DNA of 14,847 nt. Origin: Desulfuromonadales bacterium (lineage in GTDB: Bacteria > Desulfobacterota > Desulfuromonadia > Desulfuromonadales > BM103). The stretch lies in NCBI GenBank assembly GCA_030640215.1, contig DAOWJU010000204.1:1-14847 (forward strand), given 5' to 3'. A program made the position numbers and the translations under genes. Under the pieces are notes generated by a model. That model was not told the DNA's origin and made no database searches. It saw nothing but the letters and a program-made list of their open reading frames with translations. This document shows positions 1-5,810 of the stretch, piece after piece. How positions within the stretch are numbered: position 1 is the first letter of the stretch; each line of letters opens with the position of its first letter.

Positions 1-1
1 A

Positions 2-352
2 GCAACGATTGTTGATACCTGCCTGGCAATGGCCCAGGACGCTGCCGACAAATACGCAAACGGCATCAAGGAAGGCGGTCTGCTGTTGATCGACGCTGAC
101 TTCGTGCACACAGCTCCAGAAGGCGATTTTAAAGTCCTTCGCCTGCCAATTACGCGTATGGCCAAGGAAGACATTGGACGCGAAATCGTTGCCAACGTCG
201 TCGCCCTTGGCGCGGTTATCGGTTTGACTGGTGTTGTTGCCAGAGAATCTGGTGAGGAAGCAGTTCTGCGTAAAGTACCTGCAGCCTTCAAGGATCTCAA
301 CAAGAAAGCCTATGCTTTAGGTTTTGATAAAGGTAAAGAACTGGCTGGCTAA
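2..352 (+). CDS. 2-oxoacid:ferredoxin oxidoreductase, gamma subunit (3' part only)
   Basis: Only the C-terminal 116 residues are present; the reading frame is already open at base 2, so the ATG at 29 is internal. The visible part matches the end of the gamma subunit of pyruvate/2-oxoglutarate:ferredoxin oxidoreductases: a stretch with LLLIDADFV, then RLPITRMAKEDIG, then the typical NVVALGAVIGLTGVV segment and a C-terminal helix with ALGFDKG. This family catalyses CoA-dependent oxidative decarboxylation of a 2-oxoacid (or the reductive reverse) with ferredoxin, together with alpha and beta subunits and usually a small ferredoxin-like subunit, in the cytoplasm of anaerobes. The partner genes presumably lie upstream, outside the window, and this is the last gene of the operon because a strong terminator follows 25 bp after the stop. 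Family confidence is high. The substrate (2-oxoglutarate, KorC-like, most likely) cannot be fixed from this fragment. Confidence 0.85.
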   Translation, partial: ATIVDTCLAMAQDAADKYANGIKEGGLLLIDADFVHTAPEGDFKVLRLPITRMAKEDIGREIVANVVALGAVIGLTGVVARESGEEAVLRKVPAAFKDLNKKAYALGFDKGKELAG

Positions 353-376
353 CTGTCAGACAAGTACAGATACAGC

Positions 377-410
377 AAAGCCCGGCAGATTGTTCTGCCG
401 GGCTTTATTG
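377..410 (+). terminator. Rho-independent terminator after the oxidoreductase operon
   Basis: A perfect 13-bp stem (377-389 pairing with 394-406, core GCCCGGCAGA) with a TTGT tetraloop is followed by TATTGTTTT. It sits 25 bp after the stop of the 2-oxoacid oxidoreductase gamma gene. The A-rich 5' foot of the stem may let it also work for fbp, which approaches from the other strand. Confidence 0.88.
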
Positions 411-430
411 TTTTAAAAGCAACATATTAT

Positions 431-460
431 GGGGACATGTACTCGTTACGTGTCCCCTTT
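431..460. repeat. REP-like palindrome / second hairpin
   Basis: The arms GGGGACATGT (431-440) and ACGTGTCCCC (448-457) pair over 10 positions with a single T-G wobble around a 7-base loop, followed by TTTT. The GGGGACA...TGTCCCC form resembles the short palindromes scattered by REP-associated (RAYT/IS200-like) transposases in many deltaproteobacteria, which is family knowledge recalled from memory. It could equally be a second terminator between the two converging genes. No second copy is visible in the window. Confidence 0.45.
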
Positions 461-491
461 TGCCTTTGATCCTTTTTTGCTTTTGAGCATA

Positions 492-1445
492 TTACGTACC
501 CTCCTCCTCCAGAAGACACCGCTCCGCAAAAGCAACCGACTCCTTAGTACCGATAAAGACCGGTGCGCACTGATCTAGACTCTCAGGTGTCATATCCAGA
601 ATTCTCTGTTTACCATTTGAAGCAGTGCCACCAGCTTGTTCAACCAAAAAGGCCATGGGATTCAACTCGTAAAGCAGACGTAACTTACCGTGCGGATTAT
701 CAGTAAGGTGCGGATACATGAAGATTCCACCCCCCTTGATCAAAACCTGGTTGATATCTGGAACAAACCCGCCTGAATATCGTAACTTCGTACCGTTTGC
801 TTCGAGAGAGCGAACAAATTTCAATGTCCCTGGAGTATACTTGCTACGTAAACCTCCTGGCGCATAGATCTTGGCCGGACCTTCCAACTGAATATTTTCC
901 TGGACCATGTCGAATTCCATCAGTTGGTTCATGGCAAATTCATGCACACCCTTTCCGGTTGAGACCACCATGGTTGTGCGTGGGCCATAAAGAACATAAA
1001 GGGCAGCGACCTGATTACGGCCAGGCCGTAAAAGATTGTCCCCCTCGTAAATCGAAACAATCGTTCCGACAGCAAGATTAACATCAACCAGAGAAGAACC
1101 ATCAAGGGGATCAAAGGCTATAGAATAACGGCCGTTGTTCCGAACTGTCACCTCTACGACTTCATCTACCTCTTCCGAAGCCATCTTGGCAATAACACCG
1201 GAATACATCAACCGCTTCTGAATGATGCGATCAGAGAGAACATCAAGTTCCAGCTGTTGTTCACCATAGAGGTTGGATGTTCCGGCAACACCAAGGTCAC
1301 CAGTACGGATCGCGTTGATGATGTATTTTGATGCGTTGGCTATTTCACAAATAATTCGAGTTAGATCACGATCAACGCCACTCTCGCGCAAATAACGCCG
1401 CAAGTTGATCTGATACTTGGTTTGTCCTCTTTCAGCTGAAGCCAT
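492..1445 (-). CDS. fbp: Fructose-1,6-bisphosphatase, class I
   Basis: Hydrolyses fructose 1,6-bisphosphate to fructose 6-phosphate, the committed step of gluconeogenesis, in the cytoplasm with Mg2+. The protein has 317 residues, close to the family's usual 320-340. Metal-binding residues of class I enzymes are present: the acidic pair SEE at about 90-92, the diagnostic FDPLDGSS at 111-118 (Asp112 and Asp115) and Glu260 in LLYELNPMAFLVEQAGG, the conserved C-terminal signature. The substrate-contact segment with YSGGFVPD lies near 223-230. The ATG at 1445 is preceded by AAGGAGGA at 7 bp, so the start is secure. It stands alone: the gene upstream is divergent and the one downstream converges. 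For an anaerobe growing on acetate or other organic acids this would feed sugar-phosphate synthesis from pyruvate made by reductive ferredoxin enzymes such as the neighbouring one (inference). Confidence 0.95.
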   Translation of the reverse strand: MASAERGQTKYQINLRRYLRESGVDRDLTRIICEIANASKYIINAIRTGDLGVAGTSNLYGEQQLELDVLSDRIIQKRLMYSGVIAKMASEEVDEVVEVTVRNNGRYSIAFDPLDGSSLVDVNLAVGTIVSIYEGDNLLRPGRNQVAALYVLYGPRTTMVVSTGKGVHEFAMNQLMEFDMVQENIQLEGPAKIYAPGGLRSKYTPGTLKFVRSLEANGTKLRYSGGFVPDINQVLIKGGGIFMYPHLTDNPHGKLRLLYELNPMAFLVEQAGGTASNGKQRILDMTPESLDQCAPVFIGTKESVAFAERCLLEEEGT

Positions 1446-1476
1446 ATTTTTCCTCCTTAATATTAAAAACTTGTAC

Positions 1477-1505
1477 AGTGTAGACGATCACATTTACAGG
1501 AGCAA
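1477..1505 (-). promoter_or_regulatory. Candidate sigma-70 promoter of fbp
   Basis: On the minus strand TTGCTC (1500-1505) and TACACT (1477-1482) are separated by exactly 17 bp and lie 32 bp upstream of the fbp start. The -35 is a weak match and the -10 matches 4 of 6, so this is only a plausible promoter. Confidence 0.35.
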
Positions 1506-1582
1506 GAAATCATATAAATTGATATCCTTGACCATTCATTAGCCGATGATAAGCTTTAATACAAACAATCAGGGAGGACTAC

Positions 1583-2017
1583 ATGGACGAACAAGAAAAG
1601 GACCAGAAGGAACAAACGCCTGACACAGAGGAGCAGGAGCAGCCACAAGCAGATCAGGTTGAGAAACTAAAGGAAACCACTGAGAAGATATGGGGGAGTA
1701 CCAAGCACGCTTGGAGTACAGCAACCTTCAAAGCAAATCAGTACAAAAAGTTGGTACAAAAGAAAATCGATCTCTCTGCATTACACAAAAAAATCAATGC
1801 AGCTCATGGCGATCTCGGCAAACTGATCGATGATCTACGTGAGGCTGGTAAAAAGAATATTCTGAATCTGGCCGAAGTCAGAGAAATCCTGAAGAGGATT
1901 GATGAGTTGAAAGCTGAAGCAGCGACCCTTGAAGAAGAAGTTGAACAGATCAGGGTCGAAGAGGTTCCGCAGGAACCGGTTCAGGAAGAAGCAACAGAAG
2001 AGGAAAAGTCCGAGTAG
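1583..2017 (+). CDS. Small charged coiled-coil protein, function unknown
   Basis: A 144-residue, very hydrophilic protein with no signal peptide and no membrane segment. Residues 1-30 are almost entirely Glu, Gln, Asp and Lys (low complexity, probably disordered). Residues 35-75 contain Trp-bearing, basic stretches (EKIWGSTKHAWSTATFKANQ). Residues 60-125 have heptad-like Leu/Ile spacing that predicts a long helix or coiled coil. The tail is again acidic. It is preceded by AGGGAGGA 7 bp before the ATG, so it is well set up for translation. I do not recognise a named family. The layout (disordered acidic ends around a helical rod) is seen in small structural or scaffolding proteins, but no function follows from that. 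It stands alone between divergent fbp and a converging unit and ends just before a hairpin. Confidence 0.8.
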   Translation: MDEQEKDQKEQTPDTEEQEQPQADQVEKLKETTEKIWGSTKHAWSTATFKANQYKKLVQKKIDLSALHKKINAAHGDLGKLIDDLREAGKKNILNLAEVREILKRIDELKAEAATLEEEVEQIRVEEVPQEPVQEEATEEEKSE

Positions 2018-2029
2018 TCGTATAAGTTA

Positions 2030-2058
2030 GTACCCATCCGGAAACTCTGGATGGGTAC
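2030..2058. terminator. Intergenic hairpin between converging genes
   Basis: A perfect 10-bp stem (GTACCCATCC at 2030-2039 with GGATGGGTAC at 2049-2058) and a 9-base loop lie 13 bp after the stop of the coiled-coil gene and 23 bp from the end of the converging peptidase gene. There is no T-run on either side, so intrinsic termination is uncertain. It may instead protect 3' ends. Confidence 0.45.
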
Positions 2059-2081
2059 AGTGTACGTTTCTGATTTGAGGA

Positions 2082-3341
2082 CTAGAGGCTGGCCTGCCAT
2101 TCCGCAAGGATGGCAGGCCAATCCAATCCGTAGTCCTGATAAACAACAGCAATGGCCTTCTGCCACGCCTGTCGTCTGCCTAGCAATTCCAGCAATTCCG
2201 CCATCTTGTGCCAGCCATACCTGTCGACCATAAAATCAACCAGTGAGTAACTCTGTTCATAACCCAGCTTGACTTTGTCTTCAGCGAGGCCAGTAAAAGG
2301 TCCGACAAGGTCGTCCCAATGGATCAACTGGTTGTCCTTAGAAATCTTTGGCAGATCGACCAATGGTGCAGAGTAGATACGCCGCCCTGCCAACTCGGCC
2401 AGCCCCTCATTGAGCCAGACGGGCACATGACGATTAGTCAGAAAGTGGACCAAAACATGCGAATATTCGTGATAAAGCATCGCTGCCAGTCGATCGGTCA
2501 TATGATGCATACCACCTAGCGGCAGGCGGATTTTACCGTCATATACAGCACCGGCCCAATCCGGTGAACGGGTGACTGTTGAAAAATCCTTGTGGGAGTA
2601 AAGAAGTACCGGCACTCTTATATCAGGATAAAAAGCCAGATCCGCGCCGATTTCAGTATATGCGTCTTCCAGCGTTTCGAGAATGGCCGTCGCCAGACTG
2701 GCGCCCTGGCCACCATCAATGAAAGACAACTGAAAATGGCCACGAACTTCCTGTCCCATCTCCTGTTCAATCTGCCATTCACGACGCACTTTCTCCAGAA
2801 GCTTTACGACATCAGCACCGCCACCAAGCTCGCTTGATCTTGTCAAGGCATCCACAGCCTCGGCCATGCGGCCATCGGCATAGTAGGATTGACCCAGCAG
2901 GCGATAAATATCGGCGTTGTCTGGAGCAATGCCAAGCGCCTGATCAAGGGTTGAAGCCGCCTCAGCATAATGTCCTTGTTTGTACAAGGTCATTGCCTCG
3001 CCCTGCCAGAAACGCACATCATCTTCATTGTAAAGACGACCTTCTGTGAAAGCTTCGCGTGCTGCAAAAAAATCGCCGGAGGCAAGCAGTTGATAACCCA
3101 GGCCGAGATAGGCAAAGGCAAAGAGATTTGATATCGGATCAGGGTTCAGGATACTGGCTTCAATGGTGTGGAGCAGATCAAGGGCTTGAACATATTCTTT
3201 CTGTTCAAGTAGCGTTACGGCTTCTTTTACCTGTTGTTTTGTAGAAGCGTTGCTCATCACCGGCACCATGAGCAGCAGAAGCAACAGTAGCGTGACATTG
3301 AGGGTGTTACAGTTTTTTATGAATTTATGGGGAAGAGACAT
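2082..3341 (-). CDS. Secreted TPR protein with zinc peptidase MA-like domain
   Basis: From the ATG at 3341 the protein has 419 residues. It begins with a signal peptide or membrane anchor (basic SLPHKFIKN, a run of leucines, then SNA at about 30-32). TPR-type helical repeats follow at about 75-180, with pairs such as ALGIAPDNADIYRLLGQSYY. The C-terminal half carries the HEYSH zinc motif (about 291-295) and then WLNEGLAE about 15 residues later, whose first Glu is the expected third zinc ligand. This arrangement is that of the peptidase MA-like family (gluzincin fold). A role in the periplasm or cell envelope is inferred; the substrate is unknown. The longer frame to 3389 would overlap the upstream gene by 41 bp and place non-signal residues in front of the signal peptide, so I prefer 3341, which is 7 bp after that gene's stop and suggests translational coupling. 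Confidence 0.82.
   Translation of the reverse strand: MSLPHKFIKNCNTLNVTLLLLLLLMVPVMSNASTKQQVKEAVTLLEQKEYVQALDLLHTIEASILNPDPISNLFAFAYLGLGYQLLASGDFFAAREAFTEGRLYNEDDVRFWQGEAMTLYKQGHYAEAASTLDQALGIAPDNADIYRLLGQSYYADGRMAEAVDALTRSSELGGGADVVKLLEKVRREWQIEQEMGQEVRGHFQLSFIDGGQGASLATAILETLEDAYTEIGADLAFYPDIRVPVLLYSHKDFSTVTRSPDWAGAVYDGKIRLPLGGMHHMTDRLAAMLYHEYSHVLVHFLTNRHVPVWLNEGLAELAGRRIYSAPLVDLPKISKDNQLIHWDDLVGPFTGLAEDKVKLGYEQSYSLVDFMVDRYGWHKMAELLELLGRRQAWQKAIAVVYQDYGLDWPAILAEWQASL
2090..2120. repeat. Perfect inverted repeat inside the 3' end of the peptidase gene
   Basis: TGGCCTGCCAT (2090-2100) and ATGGCAGGCCA (2110-2120) form an 11-bp perfect stem with a 9-base loop. It covers the last codons of the peptidase gene (encoding the Trp-Pro-Ala-Ile to Trp-Gln-Ala region). 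No T-run follows on the minus strand. Confidence 0.6.
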
Positions 3342-3348
3342 TATCAAC

Positions 3349-4158
3349 TCAAACCATGGAATCATCACGAAGCTGGCGTCCTTGTTCAATCTTAATCAAC
3401 CCTTCTTCTTCACACCAGAGACGCGTTGCTCCAATCACGGCGAGAGGAATGCAGAAGAGTTGAAAGAACGGAATAGCCAGAAGGGCCATAACGCCGCAAG
3501 AGAATCCAAGCATGAGGAATTTGCGCGCAAAAATATAATGTTTCTGTTCACGAAAGAACTGGTGTTTACGCACCAGAACAAAACCTAGATATTCGAAGCA
3601 GAGAAAAAAGAGCGTTAAGCTGATTGCCAGAATGGTATAGATACTGTTGCCGACACCGGGGAGCAGGTTGAGCGGCAGGATCAGCACCATGACCACGACA
3701 AACACCCACATTTTTTTGGCTTCCATCAGGATTGTCTGCCAGGCGTCCCGTAGAAACCTGCCGACAGAAAAGGGCTCATCATTGACCTCGCCACTCAAAA
3801 CTTCCTCAGTACGCTCCGACAAGAGATCATTAAACGGGGACGCCAGCAGATTGCCAACCACAGTGAAACTGAAAAAGACCAGTACCGCCGTCAGCAGAAC
3901 AGCAACAACCCAAAGCAACCAGTAAAGGACCGCCCAGTACCAGGCTTCACCCTCTGGGATATATTCAACAACGGTACTTCCGAAAAAATCCAACCCAAGG
4001 TACACAGCTCCTGAAAACACGAGCGTATTGATCAGAAAAGGAATGACAATATACTGGATGAGTCTTGGATTTACACGTAAGATTCGAACGCTTCGAAACG
4101 GGGCAAAAAAGCCCCGGGAAAAGTTGACGGCAAAATTTCTTTTAACATGCTCAGACAT
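3349..4158 (-). CDS. EI24/CysZ-like integral membrane protein
   Basis: A 269-residue inner-membrane protein with at least four hydrophobic stretches: about 35-60, 80-110, 155-195 and 220-250 from the chosen start. The family hallmark is the segment LLASPFNDLLSERTEE after the second hydrophobic block, as in the EI24 domain shared by CysZ sulfate-uptake proteins and eukaryotic EI24. The N-terminal FSRGFFAPFRSVRILRVNPRL, with a basic helix leading into the membrane, also fits. The ATG at 4158 is chosen because GGGGTGA lies 6 bp before it; a frame extending to 4188 has no ribosome site. It is the first gene of a two-gene unit with the TPR peptidase gene, which starts 7 bp after its stop. A role in sulfate uptake is not implied by context, since no sulfur genes are nearby. 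The tail (CEEEGLIKIEQGRQLRDD) is charged and cytoplasmic by prediction. Confidence 0.82.
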   Translation of the reverse strand: MSEHVKRNFAVNFSRGFFAPFRSVRILRVNPRLIQYIVIPFLINTLVFSGAVYLGLDFFGSTVVEYIPEGEAWYWAVLYWLLWVVAVLLTAVLVFFSFTVVGNLLASPFNDLLSERTEEVLSGEVNDEPFSVGRFLRDAWQTILMEAKKMWVFVVVMVLILPLNLLPGVGNSIYTILAISLTLFFLCFEYLGFVLVRKHQFFREQKHYIFARKFLMLGFSCGVMALLAIPFFQLFCIPLAVIGATRLWCEEEGLIKIEQGRQLRDDSMV

Positions 4159-4317
4159 ATAATCACCCCATAAATAATCTGCTCTCAAGCTATCACATCT
4201 CCACTCAGACAGCCAACGGTCATGCTTTCCAGCGAATCTCTTTTCTGAATTTGCAGTCTACCCTTGAAAGGCAAAAAAGCTGCTGGAAGCTTGTCTGCCT
4301 AATTTTCAGGCCACACC

Positions 4318-4334
4318 TGCCTGACAAATAAGCA
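4318..4334. promoter_or_regulatory. Possible NtrC-like site upstream of amt1
   Basis: The 17-bp TGCCTGACAAATAAGCA fits the TGC-N11-GCA outline of NtrC half-sites but has a non-palindromic centre. It lies about 190 bp before amt1. A single match of this looseness in a few hundred bases can arise by chance, so it is weak on its own. Confidence 0.2.
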
Positions 4335-4372
4335 AAAGCATCTTCAGTCCCTCAGCACGCATCCATAACTAC

Positions 4373-4397
4373 CCGTAATTATAGACACTAATTACGG
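4373..4397. promoter_or_regulatory. Perfect inverted repeat, candidate operator of amt1
   Basis: CCGTAATTA (4373-4381) and TAATTACGG (4389-4397) are exact reverse complements with 9-bp arms and a 7-base centre, the size of a typical dimeric regulator site. The right arm runs into GGCAC-N5-TTGAA (4396-4410), which resembles a degenerate sigma-54 promoter but lacks the C of the -12 GC. I do not recognise the regulator. Confidence 0.4.
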
Positions 4398-4445
4398 CAC
4401 AAGTCTTGAAGTATGTTCAGGATTGAAATACGTTCTGGAGATGTT

Positions 4446-4475
4446 TTGACAATGCTCTGCAGCAGCTCGGACAAT
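4446..4475 (+). promoter_or_regulatory. Candidate sigma-70 promoter of amt1 within a direct repeat
   Basis: A consensus TTGACA (4446-4451) is followed after 18 bp by GACAAT (4470-4475), which matches 4 of 6 positions of a -10. Transcription would start near 4482, about 35 bp before the amt1 ATG. The elements are embedded in a direct repeat: GACAATGCT at 4448-4456 and again at 4470-4478, each soon followed by CTGCAG (4457-4462 and 4481-4486). The repeat spacing of 22 bp is about two helical turns. Confidence 0.4.
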
Positions 4476-4517
4476 GCTGTCTGCAGTTTGTAACAAAAGA
4501 CGAGGAGGTCTTCATTC

Positions 4518-5732
4518 ATGGATTCCGCAGTTCAATCTCTTACCAGCTCCGGTGATGTTCTGTTTCTGATGCTCGGTGCGGTCATGGTTTTTGCCATGCA
4601 CGCCGGCTTTGCCTTTCTGGAAGTTGGCACCGTTCGCAAGAAGAACCAGACCAATGCTCTGGTGAAAATTCTCACCGACTGGTCAGTCTCGACTGTCGTC
4701 TACTTCTTGATCGGCTACCCGATTGCCTATGGTATTCATTTCTTCATGTCCGCAGAAGAACTGGTCGGCAGCAACCAGGGCTATGAGCTGGTGCGTTTCT
4801 TTTTCCTCCTCTGTTTTGCTGCGTGTATCCCGGCGATCATCTCCGGAGGCATTGCCGAACGAACCCGTTTCTGGCCACAAGTCCTGGCGGGTGGAATTTT
4901 TGCCGGGCTCACCTACCCGTTCTTCGAATCATTTATCTGGGGTCAAAACAGCTCCGGCCTGCAAGCCTGGTTTGAAAGTACCTTCGGTGCCCCGTTCCAT
5001 GACTTTGCAGGCAGCGTGGTTGTCCACTCTATGGGCGGTTGGCTGGCCTTGACCGCCGTGCTTCTGCTCGGTCCCCGCATGGGGCGCTGGGTGCGTGGCA
5101 AGAGCCATGCGATTCCGGTCAGCAACATCCCGTTTCTGGCTCTCGGTAGCTGGATTCTGGCCATAGGCTGGTTCGGCTTCAACGTCATGAGCGCCCAGAG
5201 CCTGAATGGCATCTCAGGCTTGGTGGCCGTCAATTCTCTGATGGCGATGGTCGGTGGCGTCATATTTGCCGTCGTCTGCACAAAATGCGACCCTGGCTTT
5301 GCCCACAACGGTGCCCTGGCCGGCTTGATTGCTATCTGTGCCGGTTCCGACCTGGTTCATCCTTTCGCGGCGTTCTTGATTGGTGGCATCGCGGCCCTGA
5401 TCTTTGTTTACGGCTTCCAGTGGGAACAAGAGACTCTCAAGATTGATGATGTGCTTGGTGTCTGGCCGCTACATGGCATGATCGGCACCTGGGGCGGGAT
5501 CGCTACTGGCATTTTTGGTTACACAAGCCTGGGTGGCCTGGGTGGTGTCAGCTTCATGTCACAACTGGTAGGCAGCCTGCTCGCCATAGCCTATGCGCTT
5601 GTTACCGGATTTACCGTCTACAGCGTGATCGTCAAAGTCTTCGGTTTACGTTTGGAGGATGAGGACGAGTTCCGTGGTTCGGACCTCACGATCCACCACA
5701 TCACAGCTTATCCTGAAGAGAAAATCGGCTGA
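4518..5732 (+). CDS. amt: Ammonium transporter, Amt family (first paralogue)
   Basis: A 404-residue inner-membrane channel that conducts ammonium or ammonia. It shows the Amt hallmarks: FLEVGTVRKKN near the N-terminus, FFLLCFAACIPAIISGGIAER (about 96-116), DFAGSVVVHSMGG with pore His170, GWFGFN, and a second pore His319 in VWPLHGMIGTWGG. These correspond to the twin histidines (168/318) of E. coli AmtB. The cytosolic tail EDEDEFRGSDLTIHHITAYPEE is the conserved PII-contact region. There is no signal peptide, unlike the second paralogue. The loop between FIWG and the first His motif is longer than usual (residues about 140-163). GAGGAGG 9 bp upstream supports the start. No PII gene is adjacent; the GlnK encoded at 9178-9516 could serve both transporters (inference). 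It is a single-gene unit ending in a strong terminator. Confidence 0.93.
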   Translation: MDSAVQSLTSSGDVLFLMLGAVMVFAMHAGFAFLEVGTVRKKNQTNALVKILTDWSVSTVVYFLIGYPIAYGIHFFMSAEELVGSNQGYELVRFFFLLCFAACIPAIISGGIAERTRFWPQVLAGGIFAGLTYPFFESFIWGQNSSGLQAWFESTFGAPFHDFAGSVVVHSMGGWLALTAVLLLGPRMGRWVRGKSHAIPVSNIPFLALGSWILAIGWFGFNVMSAQSLNGISGLVAVNSLMAMVGGVIFAVVCTKCDPGFAHNGALAGLIAICAGSDLVHPFAAFLIGGIAALIFVYGFQWEQETLKIDDVLGVWPLHGMIGTWGGIATGIFGYTSLGGLGGVSFMSQLVGSLLAIAYALVTGFTVYSVIVKVFGLRLEDEDEFRGSDLTIHHITAYPEEKIG

Positions 5733-5755
5733 GCATCTTTAACAGACTCTGAACG

Positions 5756-5794
5756 ATAAACGGCCGCCGGGAAACCAGCGGCCGTTTATTTTGT
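5756..5794. terminator. Terminator between amt1 and the diguanylate cyclase gene
   Basis: A 12-bp perfect stem (ATAAACGGCCGC at 5756-5767 with GCGGCCGTTTAT at 5778-5789) and a 10-base loop are followed by TTTTG. It lies between two converging genes; the A/T-rich foot means it may act in both directions. Confidence 0.85.
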
Positions 5795-5810
5795 AGGGGA
5801 GCTACAGATA

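Larger units (their letters stand above)
4159..4517. other. Divergent intergenic control region upstream of amt1
   Basis: About 360 bp lie between the diverging EI24-like gene and amt1. The half nearer amt1 holds several dyads and repeats listed separately: a TGC-N11-GCA site at 4318-4334, a perfect inverted repeat at 4373-4397, and a direct repeat with a consensus -35 at 4446-4486. I see no open frame with a ribosome site and no RNA gene in it. The part from 4190 to 4310 shows nothing I can name. Confidence 0.6.

Noticed and set aside
4283..4298. GG-N10-GC spacing (CTGGAAGCTTGTCTGC) as a sigma-54 promoter of amt1
   Set aside because: The -24 reads GGAAG in place of GGCAC, and it is over 200 bp from the gene; the match is too weak.
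4943..5308. Long minus-strand open frame of about 120 codons inside amt1
   Set aside because: Shadow of the transporter gene on the other strand; no ribosome site and no family pattern.
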